In this document: in pieces, positions 5,514-14,192 of the stretch
How the letters are laid out: each line of letters opens with the position of its first letter
How positions within the stretch are numbered: the first letter of the stretch is position 1
DNA from: an uncultured Desulfobacterales bacterium
GTDB taxonomy: Bacteria; Desulfobacterota; Desulfobacteria; Desulfobacterales; JAFDCJ01
Assembly: GCA_945787595.1 (NCBI GenBank)
Contig: CALZJV010000055.1
Coordinates: 1-18,078 of the forward strand
DNA length: 18,078 nucleotides
Reading direction: 5' to 3'
Position numbers and translations under genes: made by a program
Notes under the pieces: model-generated
Databases searched by the model: none
Told to the model about the DNA's origin: nothing
What the model saw: the letters and a program-made list of their open reading frames with translations, nothing else

Positions 5514-7460
5514 ATGACGGATATTAAAGTTGTCCCATACGGGTCGTGGCAATCACCGATTAGTTCCGATCTGATCGTTTCGCAATCTGTAAGACTTAGC
5601 GATGTTGTGCTGGATGGCCGGGATATCTATTGGGTTGAGATGCGGCCTTCGGAAGGCGGGCGCAATGTCATCGTACGTTGTACATCGGACGGCCGGGTAG
5701 CGGATATCACACCTGCGGATTTCAATTGCCGCACCCGGGTCCACGAATACGGCGGTCGATCGTATGCCGTGAATCAAGCCGATGTTTACTTTTCCAACTT
5801 TTCCGATCAGCGTATTTATCTCCAGAAACCGAATTGCCCTCCCGCTACAATTGCCACCCAAACCGGTTTGCGTTTTGCCGACATCATCGTCGATTCTTTT
5901 CATCACAGTTTGATCTGCGTTTGCGAAGATCACCGCAATGGTCGAACGCCACCGGAGAATACGCTGATCCGCCTAGCTCTAATGCAAGCGGGTGAAGCCG
6001 GCGATCAACGATTAAACGTACTGGTTTCCGGAAGTGATTTTTATGCCTCCGCCTGCCTGAGCCCGGATGGGTCGCAGCTCGCCTGGCTTTCGTGGAATCA
6101 CCCCGACATGCCATGGGATGGAACTGAATTGTGGATCGGCAAGTTAGAACCGGATGGAGCACTCACGGAAACGGAAATAGTGGCCGGCGGAAGGGGTGAG
6201 TCGATTTTTCAACCCCAGTGGTCGCCGGACGGCACCCTGTTTTTTGTCTCCGATCGAACCGGCTGGTGGAACCTTTACCACCGGCAGGAAAACGAGATAA
6301 AACCGGTCGTTCGGATGGAGGCCGAGTTTGGCATGCCGCAGTGGCTTTTTGGCATGTCCACTTATGCTTTTGAATCCGGGCGGCGCCTCATTTGTGCCTA
6401 TACCCGTGAAGGCAGATGGCAGTTGGCTGGAATCAATTTGGATGACGAAGAACTCGAAATTATCGAAACACCGTATAGCGATATTTCTTATCTGCGCGCG
6501 TCTGCGGGCCGCGTGGTATTTGTGGGCGGTTCTGCAACTGAACCGACATCGATCGTCAAACTGAATACGGACACGCGAATGTTTGATGTTCTGCGGCGTT
6601 CAATCCGGCATGAAATAGATAGCGGGTATATATCAATTCCTGAAACGATTGAATTTCCAACCAAACAAGGACAGACCTCCCACGCTTTTTTTTATTCCCC
6701 CCAAAATAAACATTTCCAGGCCCCGGCCGATGATCGCCCGCCTCTCATGGTCATCAGCCATGGTGGCCCCACGGCAGCCGCAACGGATAGTTTGAACCTT
6801 GCGATTCAATATTGGACCAGCCGGGGCATCGCTGTGCTGGATGTCAACTACGGCGGCAGCACCGGCTTCGGCAGGGCATATCGGCAACGTCTGTACGGAC
6901 AATGGGGCGTTGTCGATACTCAGGATTGCGTGGACGGTGCGATATATTCAATGGAGACATTCGGCGTCGACCCAAATCGTCTGGTCATCAGAGGCAGTAG
7001 TGCCGGCGGTTACACGACCCTGTGTGCCCTGGTTTTCAATGACGTTTTCAAGGCCGGTGCCAGTTACTATGGCGTCAGCGATCTGCATGCCCTGGTGCTG
7101 GAGACGCACAAATTCGAGGCGCGCTACCTAGATCAATTAATCGGTCCCTACCCTGAACGCAAGGACCTTTACATTGCCCGCTCACCCATTCATCATGCCG
7201 ATGATCTTTCCTGCCCTGTTATTTTCTTTCAAGGTCTTGAAGACAAGGTTGTGCCGCCCGCCCAGGCGGAGATGATGGTAGAAATCCTGAAAGATAAAAA
7301 ACTGCCGGTTGCCTATGTTGTCTTTGACAAAGAACAACATGGTTTTCGTATTGCCCAAAATATCAAACGGGCCTTGGATGCCGAGCTGTATTTTTACTCC
7401 CGGATTTTCGGATTTCAGTTGGCGGATGAAATCCCACCTGTGAAAATTGAGAATCTCTGA
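5514..7460 (+). CDS. S9-family serine peptidase (prolyl oligopeptidase / acylaminoacyl-peptidase type)
   Basis: A 648-residue peptidase that probably trims short peptides in the cytosol; no signal peptide or membrane segment is visible. Residues from about 40 to 400 form a beta-propeller-like region with repeated WSPDG/LSPDG blades (for example LSPDGSQLAWLS and PQWSPDGTLFFVSDRTGWWN). The C-terminal alpha/beta hydrolase domain has HGGP (oxyanion region), DVNYGGSTGFG, the nucleophile in GSSAGG (Ser496), Asp577 in QGLEDKVVP, and His609 in EQHGF, so the triad is complete. AGGGAGG lies 9 nt before the ATG. The gene is divergent from the oxidoreductase operon and convergent with the amidohydrolase gene 18 bp downstream. 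It could release amino acids for the dehydrogenase/oxidoreductase pathway, which is inference. Exact S9 subfamily is not certain. Confidence 0.92.
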   Translation: MTDIKVVPYGSWQSPISSDLIVSQSVRLSDVVLDGRDIYWVEMRPSEGGRNVIVRCTSDGRVADITPADFNCRTRVHEYGGRSYAVNQADVYFSNFSDQRIYLQKPNCPPATIATQTGLRFADIIVDSFHHSLICVCEDHRNGRTPPENTLIRLALMQAGEAGDQRLNVLVSGSDFYASACLSPDGSQLAWLSWNHPDMPWDGTELWIGKLEPDGALTETEIVAGGRGESIFQPQWSPDGTLFFVSDRTGWWNLYHRQENEIKPVVRMEAEFGMPQWLFGMSTYAFESGRRLICAYTREGRWQLAGINLDDEELEIIETPYSDISYLRASAGRVVFVGGSATEPTSIVKLNTDTRMFDVLRRSIRHEIDSGYISIPETIEFPTKQGQTSHAFFYSPQNKHFQAPADDRPPLMVISHGGPTAAATDSLNLAIQYWTSRGIAVLDVNYGGSTGFGRAYRQRLYGQWGVVDTQDCVDGAIYSMETFGVDPNRLVIRGSSAGGYTTLCALVFNDVFKAGASYYGVSDLHALVLETHKFEARYLDQLIGPYPERKDLYIARSPIHHADDLSCPVIFFQGLEDKVVPPAQAEMMVEILKDKKLPVAYVVFDKEQHGFRIAQNIKRALDAELYFYSRIFGFQLADEIPPVKIENL

Positions 7461-7478
7461 TTTTGATGAGTTTTAATT

Positions 7479-8291
7479 TTAAGGTTTGCGACATTGAGAT
7501 AAAGGTCGGTAAATTTCAGGCCTTCTGTCTCTAAGATAATTTACGTTGCTGCTTCTCGTTCTGCTTACGCTGTTGGGGACCATATCCGCAATCAATAACG
7601 CCGGATTCTGTGCGTCCGCCCCGGCCAGGGTGCGGCCCAGGGGATCGACCACAGCGCTGCTGCCGCAAAAAACAATGTCCTTTTCCTGACCGATTCGGTT
7701 GGCCAACGCCAGGTAGATCTGATTTTCCATGGCTCGGGCTTTTAGATATATTTCCTGCTGATTGCACCAGGGATGCATGTTGGCGGTGGCGATCAGCAGC
7801 AGGTGGGCGTCCTGCAGCGCGATCATCCGGGCTAATTCCGGAAATTCGAGATCGTAACAAATTATAAATCCGGTGCGGCCAAGGGGGGTCTGCACAACTT
7901 TAATCTCGTCGCCGGCGCTGAAATAATCTTTTTCATCATCATACAAATGAATTTTGCGATAGACCGTCAGGATCTCCCCGCGAGCAGACAGGCACACCAG
8001 GGAATTAAAGATTTTGCCGGTGGCTGGATCAAATTCGGGAAAACCCATGCAAATACAGATTTGATTTATTTTTGCCATTTGGGCCAATTCGTCAATGGCC
8101 GGGCCCGGAACGGTTTGCGCCAGTTTATGGGTATTTTCTCCCAGCGCGTATCCGGTCAAATACATTTCGGGAAACAAGACCAGCGCGGCATCCTGTTCAG
8201 CGGCACGCATTATCAAGCCGGAAGCCTTTTCGATATTGCGCCCCGTCTCTCCCAAAATGCAATCGTCTTGTACCATTGCAATACGAGCCAA
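7479..8291 (-). CDS. Carbon-nitrogen hydrolase (nitrilase superfamily amidase)
   Basis: A cytosolic amidase/carbamoylase-type enzyme that hydrolyses a non-peptide C-N bond. Numbered from the GTG at 8300, the catalytic set is Glu45 in LFPEMYLTGY, Lys116 in VYRKIHLYDDEKDYF and Cys148 in IICYDLEFPE; the following RAMENQIYLALANRIG segment is also typical. The start is ambiguous. GTG at 8300 lies only 1 nt after AGGAGG, which is too close; TTG at 8291 lies 10 nt after the same site and gives a 270-residue protein beginning M(L)-A-R-I-A-M-V-Q, so TTG is preferred. Substrate is not predictable from sequence. It is convergent with the S9 peptidase gene, with no terminator seen in the 18 bp between them. 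Confidence 0.9.
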   Translation of the reverse strand: MARIAMVQDDCILGETGRNIEKASGLIMRAAEQDAALVLFPEMYLTGYALGENTHKLAQTVPGPAIDELAQMAKINQICICMGFPEFDPATGKIFNSLVCLSARGEILTVYRKIHLYDDEKDYFSAGDEIKVVQTPLGRTGFIICYDLEFPELARMIALQDAHLLLIATANMHPWCNQQEIYLKARAMENQIYLALANRIGQEKDIVFCGSSAVVDPLGRTLAGADAQNPALLIADMVPNSVSRTRSSNVNYLRDRRPEIYRPLSQCRKP

Positions 8292-8300
8292 TCTGTTCAC

Positions 8301-8656
8301 TCCTCCTGATCACGTGCTGAAAAATCGGCAATTCGCCCCACACCGGTGAATTACGCTCCGGGGATGTATCCCATCCGTTAATAGGCCTGGCCATGGGAAT
8401 CCATTCAACTACAGTCTTTAATAATCCAGATTGTTGCCGTGGTCAACCATGATAAACTCGGCGAATAAATTCTCAAAAATATCAAAATTATAGAAATAAT
8501 ACAATCCTTTGATGTCAAAGATAAAATATAGGTTGATTTGGTTGAGAAGATGGTTATCATTTATCATTTAATTGAAGCGCATAACGGATGAAATTGTCGC
8601 AAAAAGGAAAAATCAATAACAACGACCAAACAACAACTTTTAAATAGTATTGATAA
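8301..8656. other. Divergent intergenic region, amidohydrolase to DksA-like gene
   Basis: A 356-bp gap without a credible gene. The left part has a near-perfect 8-bp dyad AATTCGCC/GGTGAATT (8330-8352) in the leader of the amidohydrolase gene. The right part from about 8440 is strongly A/T-rich. It holds a perfect CTTTGA-TG-TCAAAG palindrome (8507-8520) 13 bp before the -35 of a promoter candidate, a position suited to a regulator site. TTATCAT occurs twice at about 8554-8567. Confidence 0.4.
8533..8560 (+). promoter_or_regulatory. Sigma70-type promoter candidate for the DksA-like/GGDEF pair
   Basis: TTGATT (8533-8538) and TATCAT (8555-8560) are separated by 16 bp in an A/T-rich setting, which would give a leader of about 90 nt. 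The -10 matches 5 of 6 positions and the -35 matches 4 of 6. The 14-bp palindrome just upstream (8507-8520) could be an operator. Confidence 0.35.
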
Positions 8657-9028
8657 ATGAAAAAAAAAGACTTGAACCATCTAAAAAAGATGTTAGTCCA
8701 GCAACTCGTGGATTTATTAAACCGATCTGACTGCAGTCTGAATGGATTGGAAGAAACAGATGGTAATCTGTCGGATCTTCTCGATCGAGCCTCTCAGATT
8801 TCCGAACGAGAATTTTCTCATCATCTTTGCAGCCGTGAGAAGCTGTATTTAAGACGGATCGAGCGCTCTCTGCAGGATATAGAAGACGGGGGATATGGTC
8901 TCTGCGAACAGTGCGAGGAAGAAATAGCCTTGGCGCGGCTAAAGGCCAGACCGACGGCCCGATATTGTATCGGCTGCAAAACGCAGCTTGAGAAAATGGA
9001 GAAGCTAACCGGTGTGGATGCCACCTGA
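8657..9028 (+). CDS. DksA/TraR-family zinc-finger transcription factor
   Basis: A 123-residue regulator expected to bind in the RNA polymerase secondary channel and tune promoter output, in many family members together with (p)ppGpp. A predicted coiled coil fills about residues 1-80, with the tip motif D40-x-x-D43-x-A45 that DksA needs for activity. The C-terminal zinc motif is C83-x2-C86-x17-C104-x2-C107, followed by KTQLEK. It is shorter than E. coli DksA (151), mostly at the N-terminus. The start at 8657 has no clear Shine-Dalgarno sequence and the next ATG (8690) is no better. It is followed after 5 bp by the GGDEF gene, so the two are almost certainly one transcript. Confidence 0.9.
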   Translation: MKKKDLNHLKKMLVQQLVDLLNRSDCSLNGLEETDGNLSDLLDRASQISEREFSHHLCSREKLYLRRIERSLQDIEDGGYGLCEQCEEEIALARLKARPTARYCIGCKTQLEKMEKLTGVDAT

Positions 9029-9033
9029 ATAAA

Positions 9034-10743
9034 ATGATGGCTTCTACCTCATCACTTGAACAATTGACGCGCCAACTTGAAACCCTGCAAAGAGAACTCG
9101 AGGAATGCCGCCAAGCCAAGGAAAAATCCCGAGACAACGAATTCAAGTATCGCAGTGTCGTTGAAAATGCGAATGAAGCGATTTTGGTAGCTCAAAATGG
9201 GTTCTTCCAATACGCTAATCCCAAAGCCGAAGAATTGTTTGGACTTTCCACAGGCCAGCTGTCTGCTAAATCGTTGTCGTCATTTATACACCCGGAAGAC
9301 CGCAGTATGGTGAGGGAACGGCATGAAGAAATACTGAGGGGAAAAAAGCTCCCGGAGGCATATCCTCTCAGAATTGTTAACAGGGATGGCAAAACCATAT
9401 GGGTAGAGCTGAAAGTTAGATTGTTTTCATGGGACAATCAACCGGCAACGCTTTGTTTTATGACTGAAATTACGGAACGGAAACAGGCCGATGAAAAATA
9501 CCATCGCGTCCTCGAAAGCACGTATGAAGGCTTTATGCTGCTGGACAGCGACCTGGTGATAAATGATGTCAACAAGGCTTTGTTAAGAATTTCCGGCTGC
9601 AGCCGTGAAGATTTTATCGGTCAAATTGTTGACAAATTCTACGATAAAACTTCAGTGAATTTTTACTCTGCAAGCCGAGATCATTTGAGTTTCGAAGCCT
9701 CATTTTGTTCTAAAGCCGGTGCACGGATACCAATGCTGTTCAGTCGCAGCATTTTAAAAGATGAAAACGGCGCGATATATGGATACATGTATTTCCTATC
9801 GGATCTGACCGAATTGAAGGCCACTCAGGAAGAGCTAACAAGGGCGGAACAGCGATATCGCAACATGTATCAAAACGCTGTGCAGGCCATGTTTCAGAGC
9901 AAAATATCCGGCGAGCTTATTCGGGTAAACCCATCCTATGCCCATATCCTTGGATATAGCTCGCCGGAAGAGGTGCTGAATTTCAAAGATGGTGCCAATA
10001 AGTTTTATTTCAGCCCGGAGGATCAGTCCAGGATGATCCAAGCAGTGAAAAAGAAAGGCGCCTTGGTAAATCATGAACTCAGGCTGAAACGGAAAGATGG
10101 AAAGCCTGTCTGGATTCTGGCTAATATCCGGCTCACAAAAAATGATAAGAATGACCCCATTCTCGAAGGCATTTTAGTAGACAATACAAAAAGGAAGGTA
10201 TTAGAAAAGGAACTTCGCCGTGATCGTAAAAAATTCCGAAGTCTCGCTATCCACGATAATCTGACCGGTTTGTATAACACGCGTCACCTCTATAATGTAT
10301 TGGATGACCTTATCGAAGAGAGCAAAATAACAAAGAAACCGTTTTCTTTAATTTTTATGGATATGGATAACTTTAAACGCGTCGTCGACACCTATGGTCA
10401 CCTGAATGGCAGTCAGACACTCAAAGAAGTGGCAACCACGATAAAAAGTTGTCTAAAGGGACCCTGTTTCGGGGTTGCCTATGGTGGCGATGAATTCGTT
10501 ATCGTTCTACCCGGGTTCAATAAACTTAGGGCCATAGAAAAAGCCGAGCAAATCCGATCAAAGATGAAGCAGACAACTTACTTAATCAAAGAGGGATACA
10601 ATGTTCATCTTGGTGCCAGTTTTGGTTTGGCAACATTTCCCGACGATACGGAAAGTCGTACGGGCTTATTGGCGCTGGCAGATAAAGCCATGTTTCACAT
10701 TAAACAGATCGGCAAAGGTTCAATCGGTATCACGGAATCCTAG
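9034..10743 (+). CDS. PAS-PAS-PAS-GGDEF nucleotidyl cyclase with altered base-reading residues (Hypr-like)
   Basis: A 569-residue soluble sensor cyclase. Order: short coiled coil (about 5-32), PAS1 (about 35-150), PAS2 (about 153-265), PAS3 (about 272-388), linker helix, GGDEF domain (about 400-569) starting with HDNLTGLYNTRHL. The catalytic GGDEF motif is exact (484-488) and the metal Asp443 is present, so activity is expected. Relative to PleD, the two guanine-contacting positions differ: Asn335 corresponds to Val451 and Asp344 to Ser460 (FKRVVDTYGHLNGSQTL). Ser at the latter position marks Hypr enzymes of Geobacter that make 3',3'-cGAMP. The RxxD inhibitory site is absent (Lys475-x-x-Cys478). 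The signal sensed by the PAS domains is unknown, and no heme or flavin cysteine motif is obvious. No strong Shine-Dalgarno is seen; translation may be coupled to the DksA-like gene 5 bp upstream. Confidence 0.93.
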   Translation: MMASTSSLEQLTRQLETLQRELEECRQAKEKSRDNEFKYRSVVENANEAILVAQNGFFQYANPKAEELFGLSTGQLSAKSLSSFIHPEDRSMVRERHEEILRGKKLPEAYPLRIVNRDGKTIWVELKVRLFSWDNQPATLCFMTEITERKQADEKYHRVLESTYEGFMLLDSDLVINDVNKALLRISGCSREDFIGQIVDKFYDKTSVNFYSASRDHLSFEASFCSKAGARIPMLFSRSILKDENGAIYGYMYFLSDLTELKATQEELTRAEQRYRNMYQNAVQAMFQSKISGELIRVNPSYAHILGYSSPEEVLNFKDGANKFYFSPEDQSRMIQAVKKKGALVNHELRLKRKDGKPVWILANIRLTKNDKNDPILEGILVDNTKRKVLEKELRRDRKKFRSLAIHDNLTGLYNTRHLYNVLDDLIEESKITKKPFSLIFMDMDNFKRVVDTYGHLNGSQTLKEVATTIKSCLKGPCFGVAYGGDEFVIVLPGFNKLRAIEKAEQIRSKMKQTTYLIKEGYNVHLGASFGLATFPDDTESRTGLLALADKAMFHIKQIGKGSIGITES

Positions 10744-10790
10744 TAGGCCCTTATTAATTGTGTTTGTGCATTTAGTGCCAAAATATATTC

Positions 10791-10863
10791 GCCATCAAGA
10801 CACCAAAACACAAAGATAGATTTTAGTAAACAGTTTTGCTTTGTGTCTTAGTGCCTTTGTGGC
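10791..10863. repeat. Inverted CACAAAG-type repeat between convergent genes
   Basis: The left arm (10791-10815) runs from GCCATCAAGACACC to AACACAAAG. The right arm (10839-10863) is its imperfect reverse complement, from CTTTGTGTC to TTTGTGGC, with about 19 of 25 positions paired around a 23-nt centre. Each arm is itself made of degenerate CACAAAG-like units. It sits in the 182-bp gap between the GGDEF gene and the kinase gene and could form a long hairpin in either transcript, acting as a bidirectional transcript end. Confidence 0.6.
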
Positions 10864-10890
10864 CATTTTTCGGGTTTGTCCGGGTTTGTT

Positions 10891-10919
10891 TTTTGAAAGC
10901 CGTCGCCGGCTATTCAAAA
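10891..10919 (-). terminator. Hairpin just after the histidine kinase gene
   Basis: TTTTGAA-AGCCG (10891-10902) pairs with CGGCT-TTCAAAA (10907-10919, one bulged A at 10912) around a TCGC loop, giving 12 paired bases 6 nt beyond the kinase stop. No clean T-run follows on the minus strand, so it may act as a processing or stability hairpin, or as a terminator helped by its A/T base. Confidence 0.4.
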
Positions 10920-10925
10920 TCCAGA

Positions 10926-13900
10926 TTACTTGTCGAGCAGTTCTCTGGTGATCCGGGATATCTGGCTAAGACTGAACGGTTTTTGGATGTATTCATCGCA
11001 GCCCTTATCCAATATTTTTTTGACGACACCGGTAAGGCTGTAACCGCTCGATAATATAACCTTAACATCCGGTTTGATTTCTTTTAGATGGTCATAGGCC
11101 GTCAGACCGTCCATGCCGGGCATAACCATATCTAGAATGATCAGGTCAATACTTCCATTATCCCTCCGAAATATCTCCACGGCTTCTGCGCCGCTATGTG
11201 CCAGTATGGTGTTATAGCCCAACTTCATCAACATGGCCTCGCAGGTCTCTAAAATATAGTCTTCATCATCGACCACTAAAATCGTTTCATTGCCCCGCCG
11301 AACGTTTTCTACCGGGGTCGTATCGATTTCGGCAGGTCGATCCGAGGCAGGCAGATAAATATAAAACATGGTTCCCTTTCCCAAGGTGCTGTCAAAACGA
11401 ATGATGCCGTTGTGGTTTTTTAGGATACCGAATGCCGAGGCCAATCCCATCCCGGTTCCCTTTCCCATCGATTTGGTTGTGAAAAAAGGTTCAAACACCC
11501 GTTTTTGTGTATCTTTGTCCATACCTCTGCCGGTATCCCCGACAGATATTCTGACATATTTACCGGCCACTGCCTCGTAGGGCCGGACGAAGTCAGCATC
11601 CAGAACGGCATTTTCGGTTTTTACCCGGATTGTTCCCCTGTGTCCCATTGCCTGCCAGGCATTAAGATACAGGTTTACCAATACCTGTTCAATTTGACTT
11701 CGGTCTACCTCGACGGTCCAGATATCTTCCTGGTATTCGCATATCACTTTGGTTTCTTTTTTGGTGCGGCCAAAGAGGGTGGATGATGTCTGAACCACGT
11801 CATTGAGGTCAATGGGTCTCACCAAATATTTACCACCGCGAGCGTATCCCAACAGTTGTCGGGTCAGGTTCGCGCCGCTGAGGACGCAGCGTTCGATGCT
11901 GCGGGTATTTTCATAGCGCGGATCGGTCGCGTCCAGGGAAATTAAAAGCAAGTCCACATTCCCCTGAATACCCATAAGAAGGTTGTTAAAATCATGTGCT
12001 ATCCCACCTGCAAGCGTTCCGATGGCCTCCAGTCTCTGAACCTGTTGCAGTTTGTCTTCCAATCTTTTCCTCTCATTTTCGGCCAGACGACGATCGGTCG
12101 TATCCCGACCAATGCCTCTGAATCCCTGTGGCTTGCCCTCGGCATTGCACACCAGGGATACCGACATTTCTATATATCTTTTCTTGCGATCCTTTCTGAT
12201 GATCTCAAATTCGATGGCGCGGCAGGGTTTTCCGGTACGGAAGACGTCTTTAAATGTTAAAAATAATTTTTGTGCGGTGTCCCGGCTGGTATAATTGCGA
12301 ACATTCATACCGGGTAACTCGCTTTTAAGCCAGCCCAGGATTCTTGATGTTGCGTCGTTGTAGAAAGTAAAGTTACCGCTCAGATCGGTTTCAAAATAGC
12401 CCTCTTCAATGCTTTCCAGGATAATACGGTATTTTTCCTGATTTTCTCCCAGCGCCAACTCTGTTTGCAGGCGCTGCTTCATCTCTTCCTTTAATTTTTG
12501 ACCGGCTCTCTCAAGATCGGCAGTACGTTCTTGGACAAGTTCTTCGAGATGTTCACGGTAATTGTGTAACTCCGCTTCGGCCTTTTTTCTGGCGGTTATA
12601 TCCCGCATTGATCCGACAATTTTCAGCGGTGCACCCTCTTCATCGGTCATCAGCACTGAATTCAGAGAACCGTATTTTGGTTCCTCGCCATCAAGCTTTA
12701 ACAAAACTTCATAGTCGGATATTTTTTTATTCGCCAGGAGGACCTGAATCATTTCCTCCCTGTCTCGGGGAGAAAAATAAAACTGATCGACCCTCATACC
12801 CAAAAGGTTTTCTCTTTTATAAGGGGAAATTTTTTCAATGGAAGGGCTTACTTCCAGAATCACACCGTCCAGTGAGGCCTCATAATAAACATCCTGGATA
12901 TTTTCAAATATGCCGCTATACTTCTCGTGGGATTTTCGAATGGCTTCTTTCATCAGTCGAAAAGAGTCGGCGGTCTCCTGTATTTCCTTGTATCTGGAAT
13001 TGATATTAAATCGCGTCTGCATGTCATCATTCTTAACAGCCAGTGCTTCCTTTTCAAGGTTGGTGATGGGGCGAATGATGCCGCGTGCGAAATACAGAGC
13101 AATGACGGTCGCGACGATGGAAATTATTAGGGTCAGCAGGATATTGAACATGCGACTTTTCTTTAGATCCCCCAGGTAATCATCTTCCGGAAGATGAACT
13201 CCGATAATCCATGGCCATTGAGGGATGGAAAAGGGCGTAAGCATCGCATGGTGGTATTGGCCTTCATGTTCGAACCTGGCAAACCGGGACTCCTTCAACT
13301 CAAAGCGGCCCCGTTCGTCCTGAATTAATCCTACGGCTGCAAATGCTTTTCGACTCAGAATGGCATCGAGTTCATGAATTTTCACAAACCGTAAGGACTT
13401 GGAACCCGAAGCGCCCTGGGTTTTAATTTTTTCAAGATCAGGGAAAGCAACCACCTCACCATTGTTATTGATCATAAAAGCCTGGCCGTTTTGGCCGATT
13501 TTCAGGTTGCCGATGAAGGAAGAAAGCTCGTCGATTTCAATATCCACACCGACGATGCCTTTCAGAACATCGGATTCATCATAGGTGGGACCGGCTATGG
13601 TAATTCCCGGCTTTTGGGACGTAAAGAAGATATACGGATCCGTCCAGACGATCTTTTCATGTTCAAGCGCCTTTTTATACCAGGGACGTATGCGTGGATC
13701 ATAGCGGTCTTCCGGATCAAATTCCTTGGAGAGAACATTCAGGTTTTGGTCGCGCCATGTCAGCGCTGTTTTGCGGACGCCGCCCCGGTGGGATATGATT
13801 TTCGTGCGGAATCCAACGGGTGAATGCTGCTCGCTGCGGTTTACATAAAAAAAATCACCATTGGGTTTGCCGAGATAAATACCGGCGAAATGCGGATAGA

Positions 13901-14192
13901 TGACCAGTTGATCCAGAAAATACTGCTCCAGCGTATCAATATTGTTTTCATTGACGCTGACCACATTGGCGGCGAGCAGACGTCGCGTAAGCACAGCGGC
14001 ACCATATGCATGGGCAAGATGATTCTGTGATTTTTCCAGCGCCAGACCGGCAATATTTTCCATGATATTCATGGCATGGCCATTCAACGTTTTTTGGGAG
14101 GATACATAAGTCGACCACGTCGTTACCGCATAAGTTCCCCAGATCAGGCAGAGAAAACCGATTATCAGCGACCAGCGAATTGTAAGCTTCAT
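10926..14192 (-). CDS. Membrane hybrid sensor histidine kinase (Cache-HAMP-PAS-PAS-HisKA-HATPase-REC)
   Basis: A 1088-residue two-component kinase. Transmembrane helix 1 (about 7-26) and helix 2 (about 348-368) enclose a periplasmic double-Cache-like sensor (about 30-345; DPRIRPWYKKAL and TDPYIFFTSQKPGITIAGP are hallmarks), which usually binds a small metabolite. A HAMP segment follows (about 369-425), then PAS (about 425-535), coiled coil, and PAS (about 585-702). The HisKA phospho-acceptor is His733 in GGIAHDFNN. The ATPase has the N-box NLYLNAWQAM, G1 DTGRGM, F-box EPFFTTK and G2 GKGTGMGLA. The attached receiver has Asp975/976, phospho-acceptor Asp1021 in LDMVMPGMDG and Lys1071. All key residues are intact. 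GGAGAG lies 5 nt before the ATG. No separate response regulator or DNA-binding output is adjacent, so output must pass to a partner elsewhere, possibly the convergent GGDEF protein (speculative). Confidence 0.95.
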   Translation of the reverse strand: MKLTIRWSLIIGFLCLIWGTYAVTTWSTYVSSQKTLNGHAMNIMENIAGLALEKSQNHLAHAYGAAVLTRRLLAANVVSVNENNIDTLEQYFLDQLVIYPHFAGIYLGKPNGDFFYVNRSEQHSPVGFRTKIISHRGGVRKTALTWRDQNLNVLSKEFDPEDRYDPRIRPWYKKALEHEKIVWTDPYIFFTSQKPGITIAGPTYDESDVLKGIVGVDIEIDELSSFIGNLKIGQNGQAFMINNNGEVVAFPDLEKIKTQGASGSKSLRFVKIHELDAILSRKAFAAVGLIQDERGRFELKESRFARFEHEGQYHHAMLTPFSIPQWPWIIGVHLPEDDYLGDLKKSRMFNILLTLIISIVATVIALYFARGIIRPITNLEKEALAVKNDDMQTRFNINSRYKEIQETADSFRLMKEAIRKSHEKYSGIFENIQDVYYEASLDGVILEVSPSIEKISPYKRENLLGMRVDQFYFSPRDREEMIQVLLANKKISDYEVLLKLDGEEPKYGSLNSVLMTDEEGAPLKIVGSMRDITARKKAEAELHNYREHLEELVQERTADLERAGQKLKEEMKQRLQTELALGENQEKYRIILESIEEGYFETDLSGNFTFYNDATSRILGWLKSELPGMNVRNYTSRDTAQKLFLTFKDVFRTGKPCRAIEFEIIRKDRKKRYIEMSVSLVCNAEGKPQGFRGIGRDTTDRRLAENERKRLEDKLQQVQRLEAIGTLAGGIAHDFNNLLMGIQGNVDLLLISLDATDPRYENTRSIERCVLSGANLTRQLLGYARGGKYLVRPIDLNDVVQTSSTLFGRTKKETKVICEYQEDIWTVEVDRSQIEQVLVNLYLNAWQAMGHRGTIRVKTENAVLDADFVRPYEAVAGKYVRISVGDTGRGMDKDTQKRVFEPFFTTKSMGKGTGMGLASAFGILKNHNGIIRFDSTLGKGTMFYIYLPASDRPAEIDTTPVENVRRGNETILVVDDEDYILETCEAMLMKLGYNTILAHSGAEAVEIFRRDNGSIDLIILDMVMPGMDGLTAYDHLKEIKPDVKVILSSGYSLTGVVKKILDKGCDEYIQKPFSLSQISRITRELLDK

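Noticed and set aside
7461..7478. Bidirectional terminator between the convergent peptidase and amidohydrolase genes
   Set aside because: The 18-bp gap has no dyad or T-run beyond general A/T richness.
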